From Nitrospirota bacterium (GTDB lineage: Bacteria > Nitrospirota > Thermodesulfovibrionia > Thermodesulfovibrionales > JdFR-88), in assembly GCA_021813765.1 (NCBI GenBank), contig JAKAJM010000018.1, positions 1 through 39,126 on the forward strand: a DNA stretch of 39,126 nucleotides. Reading direction: 5' to 3'. The notes below the pieces were generated by a model, which had not been told where the DNA came from, did not search any database, and saw only the letters and a list, made by a program, of their open reading frames with translations. The translations under genes and the position numbers were made by a program. Positions 1 to 7,819 of the stretch are shown one piece after another. How positions within the stretch are numbered: position 1 is the stretch's first letter; each line of letters begins with the position of its first letter.

Positions 1-224
1 TTGACCCAATTGCTATAATAGAGTTGAAAAAGATGCTAGTATATTTAAAAGACAAAGGGCTGGGGATACTGATAACCGACCACAATGTAAGGGAGACGCT
101 GTCCATCACAGACAGGGCTTACATAATAAGCGACGGCAGGATCCTTTTTGAGGGGACCCCGGAAAAGCTCATTGAGGAACCCAGGGTCAGGGAAACGTAC
201 CTCGGGCAGGATTTCAGGCTCTAA
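1..224 (+). CDS. lptB: LPS export ABC transporter ATPase LptB, 3' end only
   Basis: This is the C-terminal 73 residues of an ABC ATPase, read from base 3 and truncated by the window edge. The first residues (DPIAII) fit the D-loop just after Walker B in LptB (family pattern GVDPIAV). The switch histidine is present in TDHNVRETL, followed by the typical tail with DGRILFEGTP and a late YLGQDFRL. In the family, LptB powers LptFG extraction of lipopolysaccharide from the inner membrane. The neighbouring rpoN starts 2 bp after the stop, the conserved lptB-rpoN order of Gram-negative bacteria. A TTG at 24 lies inside the gene and is not its start. Confidence 0.93.
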   Translation, partial: DPIAIIELKKMLVYLKDKGLGILITDHNVRETLSITDRAYIISDGRILFEGTPEKLIEEPRVRETYLGQDFRL

Positions 225-226
225 AA

Positions 227-1690
227 ATGGCTCTCGACAACCGTCTAGAAATAAGACTGCTCCAAAAGCTTATCCTCACCCCCCAGCTTCAGCAGGCGAT
301 AAAACTCCTTCAGATGCCCCAACTGGAGCTCTCACAGTCTCTTACGAACGAGCTCATGGAAAACCCTTTTCTTGAAGAGGTGGCCGAGGAAGCCGCCTCT
401 GCGGACGAGGAACCCGGGAGCCGCGAGGCTGCGGAAGCGGAATCAGGCCCCGAGACTGGATCTGACTATGACGATGCCGAGGCCCCGCTTGAAAAGCTCA
501 TGAGCATGGCGGACTCTGACGATTATTTTGAGGAGCGCGGGTACGACGGGAGGGACCTTGGCTATTTCAATCCGGGCACAGTCGCCCAGCCCTCGTTCGA
601 GAGTTTTGTAAGCAGGGAAGGCGACCTGCAGGACCATCTGCTGTGGCAGTTAAGGCTCTCCCCGGTGGAAGGCAAAACAAGGGAGGCCGCAGAGGTGGTG
701 ATCGGCAACCTCGATGAGAACGGATACCTGCAGGCCACAATCGGGGACGTCGCGGGCATGGCGGGCTGCACTTTGGAGGATGCCTGCCGGGCCCTGAAAC
801 TGGTGCAGGGTTTCGACCCGACCGGGGTCGGCGCCAGGGACCTGCAGGAATGTCTTCTGCTGCAGTTGGACAGCCTGGGCCTGCGAGGAAGCCTTGTTGA
901 GTCGCTCATTACCGGCAACCTCCATGACCTTGAGAAAAAAAGATATACCCAGCTTGCCAAGCAATATAACTGCGGCACCGATGAGATACTTGCCGCCGTG
1001 AAGGTCATTGAAAAGCTTGAACCGAAGCCGGGAAGGAACTATTCCAACTCCAGCCCCGTCTACGTGACCCCGGACGTCTTTGTCGTGAAAAACGAAGGGG
1101 AGTTCCACATAATCCTCAATGACGAGGGCCTTCCCAAGCTCAGGCTCACGCACCTTTACAAAAAGCTCATCTCACAGAAAAACAGCCTCCAGAAAGAGGA
1201 AAAACAGTTCATCGATGAAAAACTGAGGCAGGCGGTATGGCTCTTGAAGAGCCTGGACCAGAGAAACAAGACCATATACAGGGTCGCGGAAAGCATACTT
1301 AATTTCCAGCGCGATTTCTTCGAAAAGGGAAGAAGCCATTTGAAGCCCCTTAACTTAAGGGACATGGCAACGGAGCTGGGGCTGCATGAAAGCACCATAA
1401 GCAGGGCCACATCGAGCAAGTACCTGGCCTGCGACCACGGGCTTTTCAGCCTGAAGTTCTTCTTCTCCGGCGGCGTGCAGGGCAGCAACGGAAAGGTTTC
1501 CTCCACATCGGTCAAGGACCTGATAAGAAAGCTGGTGTCGGAGGAGGACCACCAAAAACCCCTTAGCGACCAGGAGATCGTGACCTTGTGCAAAGGCAAC
1601 GGAATAGAGATAGCAAGACGGACCGTCGCAAAATACCGGAACGAGCTCAAGATAGCGCCCCAGGGCCAAAGAAAGCGGTTTGACCAATAA
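227..1690 (+). CDS. rpoN: RNA polymerase sigma-54 factor
   Basis: A 487-aa protein of normal family length. Region I (residues 1-50) is Gln/Leu-rich (LTPQLQQAIKLLQM), as needed for contact with enhancer-binding AAA+ activators. An acidic region II (about 55-110) follows, then the core-binding region (about 120-300), the helix-turn-helix near 380-400 and the RpoN box at 463-471 (ARRTVAKYR) that reads the -24 element. The canonical final Glu of the box is Asn here. The gene follows lptB by 2 bp and precedes hpf, so it is probably transcribed with LPS export genes. I saw no convincing -24/-12 promoter in the window itself. Confidence 0.97.
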   Translation: MALDNRLEIRLLQKLILTPQLQQAIKLLQMPQLELSQSLTNELMENPFLEEVAEEAASADEEPGSREAAEAESGPETGSDYDDAEAPLEKLMSMADSDDYFEERGYDGRDLGYFNPGTVAQPSFESFVSREGDLQDHLLWQLRLSPVEGKTREAAEVVIGNLDENGYLQATIGDVAGMAGCTLEDACRALKLVQGFDPTGVGARDLQECLLLQLDSLGLRGSLVESLITGNLHDLEKKRYTQLAKQYNCGTDEILAAVKVIEKLEPKPGRNYSNSSPVYVTPDVFVVKNEGEFHIILNDEGLPKLRLTHLYKKLISQKNSLQKEEKQFIDEKLRQAVWLLKSLDQRNKTIYRVAESILNFQRDFFEKGRSHLKPLNLRDMATELGLHESTISRATSSKYLACDHGLFSLKFFFSGGVQGSNGKVSSTSVKDLIRKLVSEEDHQKPLSDQEIVTLCKGNGIEIARRTVAKYRNELKIAPQGQRKRFDQ

Positions 1691-1704
1691 TCCAGGAGGA
1701 AATC

Positions 1705-2226
1705 ATGAACATAGTAACATCAGCCAGGCACCTTGAACTTACCCAGGCGCTGAAAAATTACGCGGAGGAGAAGGTCGCAAAATTTGACCGGTACCTGTCC
1801 AATATATCGGAGGCCAAGGTCACTCTTATCCTGGAGAAGAACATCCACAAGGCCGAGATACTGCTGAACGTAAACGGCATACTCATATGGGCGGAAAGCT
1901 CCACCGGAGACATCTACTCCGCCATCGACGAGGTGATAGACAAGCTGGACATGCAGGTCAAAAAATACAAGGGAAAGCTCAACTCTCACAGGAAGGGTGA
2001 AAGCGGCAAGACCGTCCCCGGAGCCCTGTCCCCCGCAGATGAGGGCGGAAGGATAATAAAGACCAAACGGTTCGGGATAAAGCCAATGACCCCGGAAGAG
2101 GCGTCCCTGCAGATGGAGCTTCTGGACAAGAACTTCTTCATCTTCACCGATGCCTCCACCGGTCAGATAAACGTCATCTACAAAAGGAACGACGGGAATT
2201 ACGGCCTCATAGAGCCGATGAAATGA
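1705..2226 (+). CDS. hpf: Ribosome hibernation-promoting factor, long form
   Basis: A 173-aa protein with an N-terminal ribosome-binding HPF/RaiA domain (about 1-98, starting MNIVTSARHLELTQALKNYA), a linker, and a C-terminal dimerisation domain (about 115-170) with FGIKPMTPEEASLQMELL and the late YGLIEP. The C-terminal domain marks the long form, which in other bacteria dimerises 70S ribosomes into inactive 100S particles by itself. The start is set by an AGGAGG at about 1694 and ATG at 1705. The stop overlaps an ATG (ATGA, 2223-2226) that matters for the start of the next gene. The position after rpoN is conserved across many Proteobacteria. Confidence 0.95.
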   Translation: MNIVTSARHLELTQALKNYAEEKVAKFDRYLSNISEAKVTLILEKNIHKAEILLNVNGILIWAESSTGDIYSAIDEVIDKLDMQVKKYKGKLNSHRKGESGKTVPGALSPADEGGRIIKTKRFGIKPMTPEEASLQMELLDKNFFIFTDASTGQINVIYKRNDGNYGLIEPMK

Positions 2227-2274
2227 AGCTCCGGCCAATAACAGGAAAAAGAAAGCGGGAAGGAAGGCTGAAAT

Positions 2275-3129
2275 ATCCAGCAACACCCTGAAAAACCGTT
2301 TATCGTAGTAATAACGGGCCTTTCGGGCTCTGGAAAGACTCTGGCCCTCCGGGCCATAGAGGACAGTGGTTTTTTTTGCGTTGACAACCTGCCCCCTCAG
2401 TTCATTGAAGAGTTCGTGAAGGTGGCCGCAGACAGAAAGGACGTGGCCAACGTGGGGATAGGTATAGACATAAGGGAACGCGGGTTTCTCCAGGGGATGG
2501 ATGCGGCCATAAACTCGCTGCGCGAAAGCCATAAGATCACCGTCATCTTCCTTGAGGCCTCGAAGGACGTGATCGTCCGCAGGTTCAAAGAGTCCAGGAG
2601 GCCCCATCCCCTCCCGGGGGAGAGCATTGAAGACAGCATAGATACCGAAACGCTTATCCTCAGGTCCATGAGGGAGCAGGCTGACAGGATAATAGACACC
2701 ACCGCCCTTACCCCCCACCACCTGAGAGAGCTGATAACGTCCCTGCTGGGCTTAAACGGCGCGGGTTTCCAGGTGTTGGTCACCTCTTTCGGGTTCAAGT
2801 TCGGAGTGCCCCAGAACGCGGACCTCGTCTTCGATGCCAGGTTCCTGCCGAACCCTTATTTCAAGGAAGAGCTCAAGGAGCTCTCCGGGCTTGACGAGCC
2901 GGTCAAACGGTTCGTCACCGGCGAGCCCCTCGCCATGGATTTCGTAAAAAGGCTTGAAAACCTGCTGCAGTTCCTCATCCCGCACTATGAGGGAGAGGGC
3001 AAATCCTCGCTGACCATCGCGATAGGATGCACCGGCGGAAGGCACCGCTCGCCTGTGCTGGCCCAGGTCCTGGCAGCCAGACTGTCAAAGCCCGGCCTGC
3101 CTGTGAACGTTGCCCACAGAGACCTTTAA
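2275..3129 (+). CDS. rapZ: RNase adapter / nucleotide-binding protein RapZ, start codon abnormal
   Basis: The Walker A motif GLSGSGKT lies at 2317-2340, followed by ALRAIEDSGFFCVDNLPP, and the C-terminus has GCTGGRHRSPVLA and ends HRDL: all signatures of RapZ (YvcJ/YhbJ family). There is no ATG, GTG or TTG between the in-frame TGA at 2269 and the P-loop; the first such codon (GTG 2416) would delete the whole P-loop. ATC at 2275 lies 7 nt after GGAAGG (2262-2267) and gives 284 aa, the family length. The alternative is a start at ATG 2223 (ATGA overlap with hpf) with a +1 shift at CCC-TGA (2286-2291), or a one-base sequence error. In Enterobacteria RapZ controls GlmS synthesis through sRNA decay; the role here is inferred. 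Confidence 0.9.
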   Translation: MQQHPEKPFIVVITGLSGSGKTLALRAIEDSGFFCVDNLPPQFIEEFVKVAADRKDVANVGIGIDIRERGFLQGMDAAINSLRESHKITVIFLEASKDVIVRRFKESRRPHPLPGESIEDSIDTETLILRSMREQADRIIDTTALTPHHLRELITSLLGLNGAGFQVLVTSFGFKFGVPQNADLVFDARFLPNPYFKEELKELSGLDEPVKRFVTGEPLAMDFVKRLENLLQFLIPHYEGEGKSSLTIAIGCTGGRHRSPVLAQVLAARLSKPGLPVNVAHRDL

Positions 3130-3130
3130 G

Positions 3131-4057
3131 ATGCGCTTCAATCTGCAGCCGGGCGACGAGACCGAGCGGCTGGACACCCTGGTTGCAAAAAGGGCAGGCA
3201 TCACCCGGTCCCAGGCCAAAAGGCTCATCGGTCTTGGGAAGGTCCGCGTTAACGAAACTCCCGCCACAAAAGCCGGCGAAAAACCCGTTAAAAACGCGGT
3301 GGTCGAGGTGGAGGCAGAGGGCCCTGGGCCGGAGGGCCTCAGGCCGGAGCCCTACCCCTTATCCATCGCACATGAGGACAGCTATCTCGCGGTCGTGGAC
3401 AAGCCTGCTGGAATGGTCGTATATCCCGGGGCGGGCCATCCGGCAGGCACGCTTTTAAACGCCCTTGCCCACCACTCAAGCAAGCTTGCTTCAATAGGCG
3501 GGCCCCTGCGGCCGGGCGTGGTGCACAGGCTGGACAAGGATACCAGCGGTCTCATCGTCATTGCGCTTGACGACAGGGCGTATTACGGACTTCTTGAGCA
3601 GTTCAGGGACCGCTCCATAAAAAGAAAGTATGAGGCGCTTGTCTGGGGTTCGCCTAAAGAGGGTGAAGGCGTAATAGATCTCTCAATAGGCCGCTCCCGG
3701 GCGGACAGGAAAAAAATGTCCACTCGCAGCAGGAGGGGCAAAGTGGCCGTGACCAGATGGAAGGTCCTCCGGAGGTTCAGAAACGCGAGCCTGATCCAGG
3801 CCACGCTCGGGACCGGGAGGACACACCAGATAAGGGTGCACATGGCCTCGCTGGGCCATCCGGTGCTGGGAGACAGGACTTACGGGCGGAAGACCTCCAT
3901 GGAGCTGGGCGGGCTCCGGGTCCAGATTCCCAGGCAGATGCTCCATGCAAAGACCCTTGGCTTTATCCATCCGGTAACGGGTGAGGCCATGGAATTTGAA
4001 GCGCCGCTGCCCACTGACATGAAGGAGCTGCTTGAAAAGCTGGAGGCCGCCGGGTGA
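3131..4057 (+). CDS. rluD: 23S rRNA pseudouridine synthase, RluA/RluD family
   Basis: A 308-aa protein with an N-terminal S4 RNA-binding domain (about 12-70, RLDTLVAKRAGITRSQAKRLI) and the RluA catalytic domain. The catalytic Asp is residue 135 in HRLDKDTSG, with RTHQIRVHMASLGHPVLGD later. The family converts uridines of 23S rRNA helix 69 to pseudouridine; the exact target is inferred from the S4-plus-catalytic architecture and the length. I chose ATG 3131, one base after the rapZ stop, over a TTG at 3110 inside rapZ. The 3' end overlaps the next gene by 4 nt (GTGA), indicating coupled translation. Confidence 0.92.
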   Translation: MRFNLQPGDETERLDTLVAKRAGITRSQAKRLIGLGKVRVNETPATKAGEKPVKNAVVEVEAEGPGPEGLRPEPYPLSIAHEDSYLAVVDKPAGMVVYPGAGHPAGTLLNALAHHSSKLASIGGPLRPGVVHRLDKDTSGLIVIALDDRAYYGLLEQFRDRSIKRKYEALVWGSPKEGEGVIDLSIGRSRADRKKMSTRSRRGKVAVTRWKVLRRFRNASLIQATLGTGRTHQIRVHMASLGHPVLGDRTYGRKTSMELGGLRVQIPRQMLHAKTLGFIHPVTGEAMEFEAPLPTDMKELLEKLEAAG

Positions 4058-4626
4058 GGCGCTCCTTTTTTCCCTTATTTTTATTTGCGCTGGCCCCGGC
4101 CGTGCTGCTTCTTTTTTTTAAAACCGCTTTCGCCCTGGAGGTGGATGTCACCGGCCTCTGTTTCTCACCGGACGGCGGCTGTACGAGGCTGGTCGTAAAC
4201 CGTATAGACCATGCCTCAAGGAGCATAAAGGTAATGGCTTACGGGTTCACGTCAGCCCCAATCAGCAGAGCCCTTGTAAGGGCCAAACACCGCGGGCTGG
4301 ACGTGCAGGTAGTGATAGACCACGACGAGGCGGACAGGGGTTCATACGAATTGCGCATGCTCCTTGAACGGGGCGTTCCAGTCTACTCGGACAAGGAGGC
4401 CGGAATATTCCACGACAAGGTAATGATCATCGACGGCAACACGGTCATTACCGGGAGCATGAACTGGACAAAGGCGGGTGAGCATTTCAATGCCGAAAAC
4501 CTGCTCGTGCTTAAGTCCAGGGAGCTTGCCTCCTACTACCTGAAAAACTTTAGGCAACATGAGTCCGGTTCCACCAGGGTTCAACTAAAAGCACACGCAA
4601 GGCGGTCCTGGTTCTCCGGCTGGTAG
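4054..4626 (+). CDS. Secreted phospholipase D-like nuclease
   Basis: A 190-aa protein starting at GTG 4054, overlapping the rluD stop. Residues 1-28 form a strong signal peptide (RRSFFPLF, a long hydrophobic run, then AFA). One HKD motif, H120-x-K122-x4-D127 (HDKVMIID), is followed by GSMNWTKAGEHFNAENLLVL, the arrangement of the short single-HKD Nuc/EndA nucleases that work as dimers. It should be a periplasmic or outer-membrane-facing endonuclease that scavenges or degrades nucleic acid. Phospholipase activity cannot be excluded from sequence, but the size and GSMNWT motif favour a nuclease. Confidence 0.85.
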   Translation: MRRSFFPLFLFALAPAVLLLFFKTAFALEVDVTGLCFSPDGGCTRLVVNRIDHASRSIKVMAYGFTSAPISRALVRAKHRGLDVQVVIDHDEADRGSYELRMLLERGVPVYSDKEAGIFHDKVMIIDGNTVITGSMNWTKAGEHFNAENLLVLKSRELASYYLKNFRQHESGSTRVQLKAHARRSWFSGW

Positions 4627-4817
4627 TCCTTTCCCTCACCGGACACGGCGCTGAGCAATGGTACAGTTTTTTTAATCCGGGGATAAGGAGGCAGGCGATT
4701 CTTTATCAAACTGCGGCACTACCGGGCGCTGAAGGAGTAGCGGGCAGCCGCAAAAAAAGCTATAATCTTCCCTGGCCGCCCTGACGCAGGAATCTTTTTC
4801 CCACGGAGGAAAATATA
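4627..4817 (+). promoter_or_regulatory. Intergenic region with a lone TATAAT
   Basis: 191 bp separate the nuclease from the M42 peptidase. A perfect TATAAT sits at 4761-4766, but the hexamer 17 nt upstream (TAGCGG) is not -35-like. A start near 4773 would give a leader of about 45 nt ending in GGAGG just before ATG 4818. I see no hairpin terminator for the upstream operon. Confidence 0.25.
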
Positions 4818-5891
4818 ATGGTGGATCCGTCCATTGAACTTATCCGGGAGCTTACTGAGGCATCCGGCATATCCGGCTATGAGCGGGAAGTGCGGGATGT
4901 CATCCGCAGGCATTTAAGCGGCATCGCCAGCATAGAGCAGGACGGGCTGGGCAGCATAGTGTGCAGCAGGAGGGGAAACTCCGATACTCCGCGGGTCATG
5001 CTGGCAGGGCACATGGACGAGGTAGGCTTCATCGTAAAGCTCATAACCGATGAGGGGTTTTTGCGGTTCAGCACCGTGGGCGGCTGGTGGGGCCATGTTA
5101 TGCTTGCCCAGCGCGTGCTTATAAAAAGCCGCTCCGGGGATTTCATGGGCCTCATAGGCTCGAAGCCGCCCCACATCCTTAACGAGGAGGACAGAAAAAA
5201 ACTCCAGGAGCCCAGGGACATGTATATCGATGTCGGAGCCACCTCGGCGGAAGAAGTGCGCGCCCTCGGCATACGCCCCGGCGACCCCATCATCCCCATC
5301 TGCCCTTTCACCGTGCTTGGCACCGGAAAGACCTTCATGGGCAAGGCCTTTGACGACCGTATCGGCTGCGCCATGATGATAGACGTGATGAAAGGGCTTT
5401 CTGGTAAAAGGCACCCGAACACACTGTATGCCGCAGGCACCGTGCAGGAGGAAGTGGGCCTGCGCGGCGCGCGCACCAGCTCATGGGTGGTGGAGCCCGA
5501 TGTGGCCCTTACAATGGAGATCGCGGTGGCAGGCGACGTCCCCGGGATCAAGAAAGAAGAGGCCCAGGCAAAGCTTGGGAAAGGCCCTGTCATCCTTATG
5601 CAGGACGGTTCCATGATCCCCAACCTGAAGCTCAGAGACCTTTTCATCGACACGGCAGAGGAGCTCAGTATCCCCTATCAACTGGACGTCATGGAGAAAG
5701 GCGGCACGGATTCCGGGGCCATTCATCTGCACAGGCGCGGCGTCCCGAGTCTGGTCATAGGCGTGCCATCCAGGCATATACACAGCCACGCGGGAATCGT
5801 CCACCAGGAAGACTATGCTCATGCCGTGGAGCTGGTTTCGGCCGTCGTCCAGCGGCTCGATGCGGAAACGGTTGCAGGCCTGGGCCAATAG
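4818..5891 (+). CDS. M42 family metallo-aminopeptidase
   Basis: A 357-aa protein, the normal length for M42 peptidases (PepA/YsdC/FrvX, often mislabelled as cellulase). The dinuclear metal-site residues are visible: H65 and D67 in AGHMDEVGF, D179/D180 in GKAFDDRIG, E211/E212 in QEEVGLRGA (catalytic Glu and metal Glu), and the C-terminal HIHSHAG. These enzymes form cytosolic tetrahedral dodecamers that trim peptides. ATG 4818 is preceded by GGAGG at good spacing. The gene appears monocistronic. Confidence 0.93.
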   Translation: MVDPSIELIRELTEASGISGYEREVRDVIRRHLSGIASIEQDGLGSIVCSRRGNSDTPRVMLAGHMDEVGFIVKLITDEGFLRFSTVGGWWGHVMLAQRVLIKSRSGDFMGLIGSKPPHILNEEDRKKLQEPRDMYIDVGATSAEEVRALGIRPGDPIIPICPFTVLGTGKTFMGKAFDDRIGCAMMIDVMKGLSGKRHPNTLYAAGTVQEEVGLRGARTSSWVVEPDVALTMEIAVAGDVPGIKKEEAQAKLGKGPVILMQDGSMIPNLKLRDLFIDTAEELSIPYQLDVMEKGGTDSGAIHLHRRGVPSLVIGVPSRHIHSHAGIVHQEDYAHAVELVSAVVQRLDAETVAGLGQ

Positions 5892-5934
5892 CGGCTGCTG
5901 AAAAGCGGCAGGACGTCTGCCCTGGATTTTAGCT

Positions 5935-5956
5935 GTCATTCCGGATCGTCCGGAAT
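5935..5956. repeat. Solitary REP-like palindrome
   Basis: GTCATTCCGGATCGTCCGGAAT: a perfect 8-bp inverted repeat (ATTCCGGA / TCCGGAAT) around TCG, followed by CTTTAATT. The leading GTCATTCCGG is shared exactly with the element at 17903. It could double as a weak terminator for the M42 peptidase gene. Confidence 0.6.
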
Positions 5957-5990
5957 CTTTAATTAAAAAAGCTTCCCGGTGCGATCCCTT

Positions 5991-6032
5991 GCGGAAAAGA
6001 CAGCGCACAAAGCGGAAAAGACAGCGCACAAA
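5991..6032. repeat. Perfect tandem repeat, 2 x 21 bp
   Basis: Two exact adjacent copies of a 21-bp unit beginning GCGGAAAAGACAGCG, at 5991-6011 and 6012-6032. The unit does not read as a hairpin. It lies between the REP-like palindrome and the copper-cluster promoter, in a 424-bp stretch without a certain gene (5892-6315). Confidence 0.9.
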
Positions 6033-6111
6033 GTCCCCCATCGCAAGTTACGGGAATTGAAATTAAAATCTATCTGCAATTAATAACAGCCATCATAAAT
6101 ATGGTTAGACG

Positions 6112-6140
6112 TTGACATAAAACAGCCGATTTATTAGTCT
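6112..6140 (+). promoter_or_regulatory. Candidate sigma-70-type promoter for the copper cluster
   Basis: TTGACA at 6112-6117, a 17-nt spacer, and TAGTCT at 6135-6140. The -35 is consensus and the -10 matches at the most conserved positions. The predicted start is at or next to ATG 6146, so the first ORF would be leaderless, with the PCuAC gene about 170 nt downstream. Confidence 0.45.
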
Positions 6141-6145
6141 TTCCC

Positions 6146-6250
6146 ATGCTTAAAAGGACAGGCGTCATATTGATTTTAGGCATTCCGCTTGTGTCCGATT
6201 TCCTTGTCCCTGCATTTGCCTTCCCCTTCCCATGCGGACATCAAAAATAA
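6146..6250 (+). CDS. Possible 34-aa secreted peptide
   Basis: The ORF starts at ATG 6146 and ends at TAA 6248. Its product has a basic start (MLKR), a hydrophobic core, a signal-peptidase-like AFA near residue 26, and a very short tail, FPFPCGHQK, with one Cys and one His. There is no Shine-Dalgarno, but the candidate -10 ends 5 nt before the ATG, as expected for a leaderless message. It lies directly upstream of a copper-handling cluster, so a leader-peptide or metal-sensing role is possible. I do not recognise a family, and an ORF this short could be chance. Confidence 0.3.
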   Translation: MLKRTGVILILGIPLVSDFLVPAFAFPFPCGHQK

Positions 6251-6315
6251 ATTAAAAATAAATTTTTCTGAAAATTAAAAATGCCATGTGATGGCGAGGA
6301 GGGGAAAAGGAAAAA

Positions 6316-6789
6316 ATGGAAAAAAGCTCAGGAGGCCCAAAAAAGTCCGTCATTGCGATTTTTGTGTTTCCGGTGCTGGCTATTCTTTCCGCATGCCAGA
6401 GCGGTCCGCCCAAGATCAGTATACAGGGAGCAAGGGCCCAACTGTCGCCGGCCATATATGGTGAAGCCATGGTGACCATGACCATAAACAACCAGGGAGG
6501 GGCGGACGTGCTAAACGGAGTAAGCGTAGACATCCCGGGGGCCAGGGCTATGCTCCACGTGATGAAAGACAAGGTCATGACAGAGGCCGGATCGGTCCGG
6601 ATCCCGGGCGGAAAACAGAGGGTGTTCCAGATGGGCGGCAGCCACATAATGATAGAGGGCATGCCCAGGAGCATGGCGGCAGGTTCGGCATTCACGATCA
6701 CCCTTCGGTTTGAGAAATCTGGCGAAAAAAAGCTTCATCTTACACTTGAGAAGGCCCCATCTGCACCCATGGCGATGCCAATGAGTTAG
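6316..6789 (+). CDS. PCuAC-like periplasmic copper chaperone lipoprotein
   Basis: A 157-aa protein with a lipoprotein signal (AILSAC, lipid Cys27) and a cupredoxin-like PCuAC (DUF461) domain. M88, H110 and M112 keep the family M-x21-HxM spacing. H81 lies 7 residues before M88, where the canonical copper site has 11, so the first ligand loop is shorter. A conserved IPGG precedes the HxM. PCuAC proteins carry Cu(I) in the periplasm, often to cytochrome oxidase. GAGGAGG lies about 13 nt before ATG 6316. The C-terminal tail is Met-rich (APMAMPMS), which may add Cu(I) affinity. It is first in a same-strand row with CopC and CopD. Confidence 0.8.
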   Translation: MEKSSGGPKKSVIAIFVFPVLAILSACQSGPPKISIQGARAQLSPAIYGEAMVTMTINNQGGADVLNGVSVDIPGARAMLHVMKDKVMTEAGSVRIPGGKQRVFQMGGSHIMIEGMPRSMAAGSAFTITLRFEKSGEKKLHLTLEKAPSAPMAMPMS

Positions 6790-6928
6790 GCGGCACTTTC
6801 AGCGGGTGCCGCCGCAAATGGGCACATGGAGACAGTTGTCAAAGCTTGCGCGGCGTGGCTTCTTTACGGCAATTTCATTTCCTGATAGCCTGAAAAAAGG
6901 CCTGGGAGAAAAACAGGAGGGAGCGGGC

Positions 6929-7819
6929 TTGGGTCTTTTCTTTTTTCCAAGAAAAGCAGTGCTTTTGTTACTCTGCGCGGCCCTGGCGCTTTCGGTGCCG
7001 GCGCACTCATGGGCCCACGGTTTTGCCGGCAAGAGGTTTTTCCCAACCACGTTCCAGGTGGACGACCCCTTCATCTCTGACGAATTTTCAATCCTGATAA
7101 ACAGCATGAAGCAGCCAGGGTCGCAGGACTCTACAGAGCTCAACATAGACTATTCAAAGCGCATCCTGCCGCGCTTCGGGCTTGAATTTCACGATGCGTA
7201 TCAGCATGTGACTTCCTCCGGAGGAGACGCCAACGGGTGGGAAAATCTGGACGTGGGAGCGAAATGGCAGTTTTTCACAAGCGCAGAGCACGAGGCCATC
7301 GCATCGCTGGGAACGGACGTCGAGATCGGCGGCACGGGGGCGCGACAGGTGTCCGATTCATTTTCAACTGTATCTCCGGGTATTTTTTTCGGTAAAGGGT
7401 TTCCCGAATTCCCCGATTCTCTTAAATACCTGAGGCCGCTTGCGATAACCGGAGACATAGGGCCCAACTTTCCGACCAGCGGACAGGACACGTCTTTCAC
7501 CTGGGACTTTACACTGCAGTACAGCATCATATACCTCCAGTCCTTCATCAAGGATATCGGGCTTGGCGCCCCTTTCAACCATTTTATCCTTGTTACGGAG
7601 TTCCCCATGCAGACCGGCCTGGGCGGAAATGACAAGGGCCTGACCACAGGCACTGTCAATCCCGGTGTAGTATGGTTCACAAAATCGGTGGAACTGGGGA
7701 TCGCGGCGCAATTCCCTGTGAACTCAAGTTCTGGCAGTGGCGTGGGCGTGCTGGGCCTCGTTCACCTTTTCATTGACGACCTGTGGCCGTTTGGCATTGG
7801 AGGGCCGGTCTTCCATTGA
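6929..7819 (+). CDS. Outer-membrane beta-barrel-like protein of the copper cluster
   Basis: The open frame begins upstream (GTG 6806), but AGGAGG at 6915-6920 lies 8 nt before an in-frame TTG at 6929. That start gives a clean signal peptide (RKAVLLLLCAALALSVPAHS, cleaved before AHGFAG) and a 296-aa product. The mature part alternates hydrophobic and polar residues with many Gly/Phe/Asp, as in small transporter-like outer-membrane barrels. Motifs include FQVDDPFISDEF and GWENLDVGAKWQ. I recognise a general resemblance to putative transporters found beside copC but no firm family. The stop overlaps the start of the CopC gene, so the two are probably translationally coupled. Confidence 0.7.
   Translation: MGLFFFPRKAVLLLLCAALALSVPAHSWAHGFAGKRFFPTTFQVDDPFISDEFSILINSMKQPGSQDSTELNIDYSKRILPRFGLEFHDAYQHVTSSGGDANGWENLDVGAKWQFFTSAEHEAIASLGTDVEIGGTGARQVSDSFSTVSPGIFFGKGFPEFPDSLKYLRPLAITGDIGPNFPTSGQDTSFTWDFTLQYSIIYLQSFIKDIGLGAPFNHFILVTEFPMQTGLGGNDKGLTTGTVNPGVVWFTKSVELGIAAQFPVNSSSGSGVGVLGLVHLFIDDLWPFGIGGPVFH

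Noticed and set aside
1-20. TTGACC and TATAAT at the very start of the window look like a promoter
   Set aside because: The spacing is only 8 nt, and the bases are in-frame lptB coding sequence (DPIAII).
1720-2721. A 333-codon open frame on the minus strand opposite hpf and rapZ
   Set aside because: It is the shadow of two clear conserved genes and has no family features.
5991-6032. The two 21-bp units as the start of a CRISPR array
   Set aside because: The copies are directly adjacent with no spacer, and there are only two.
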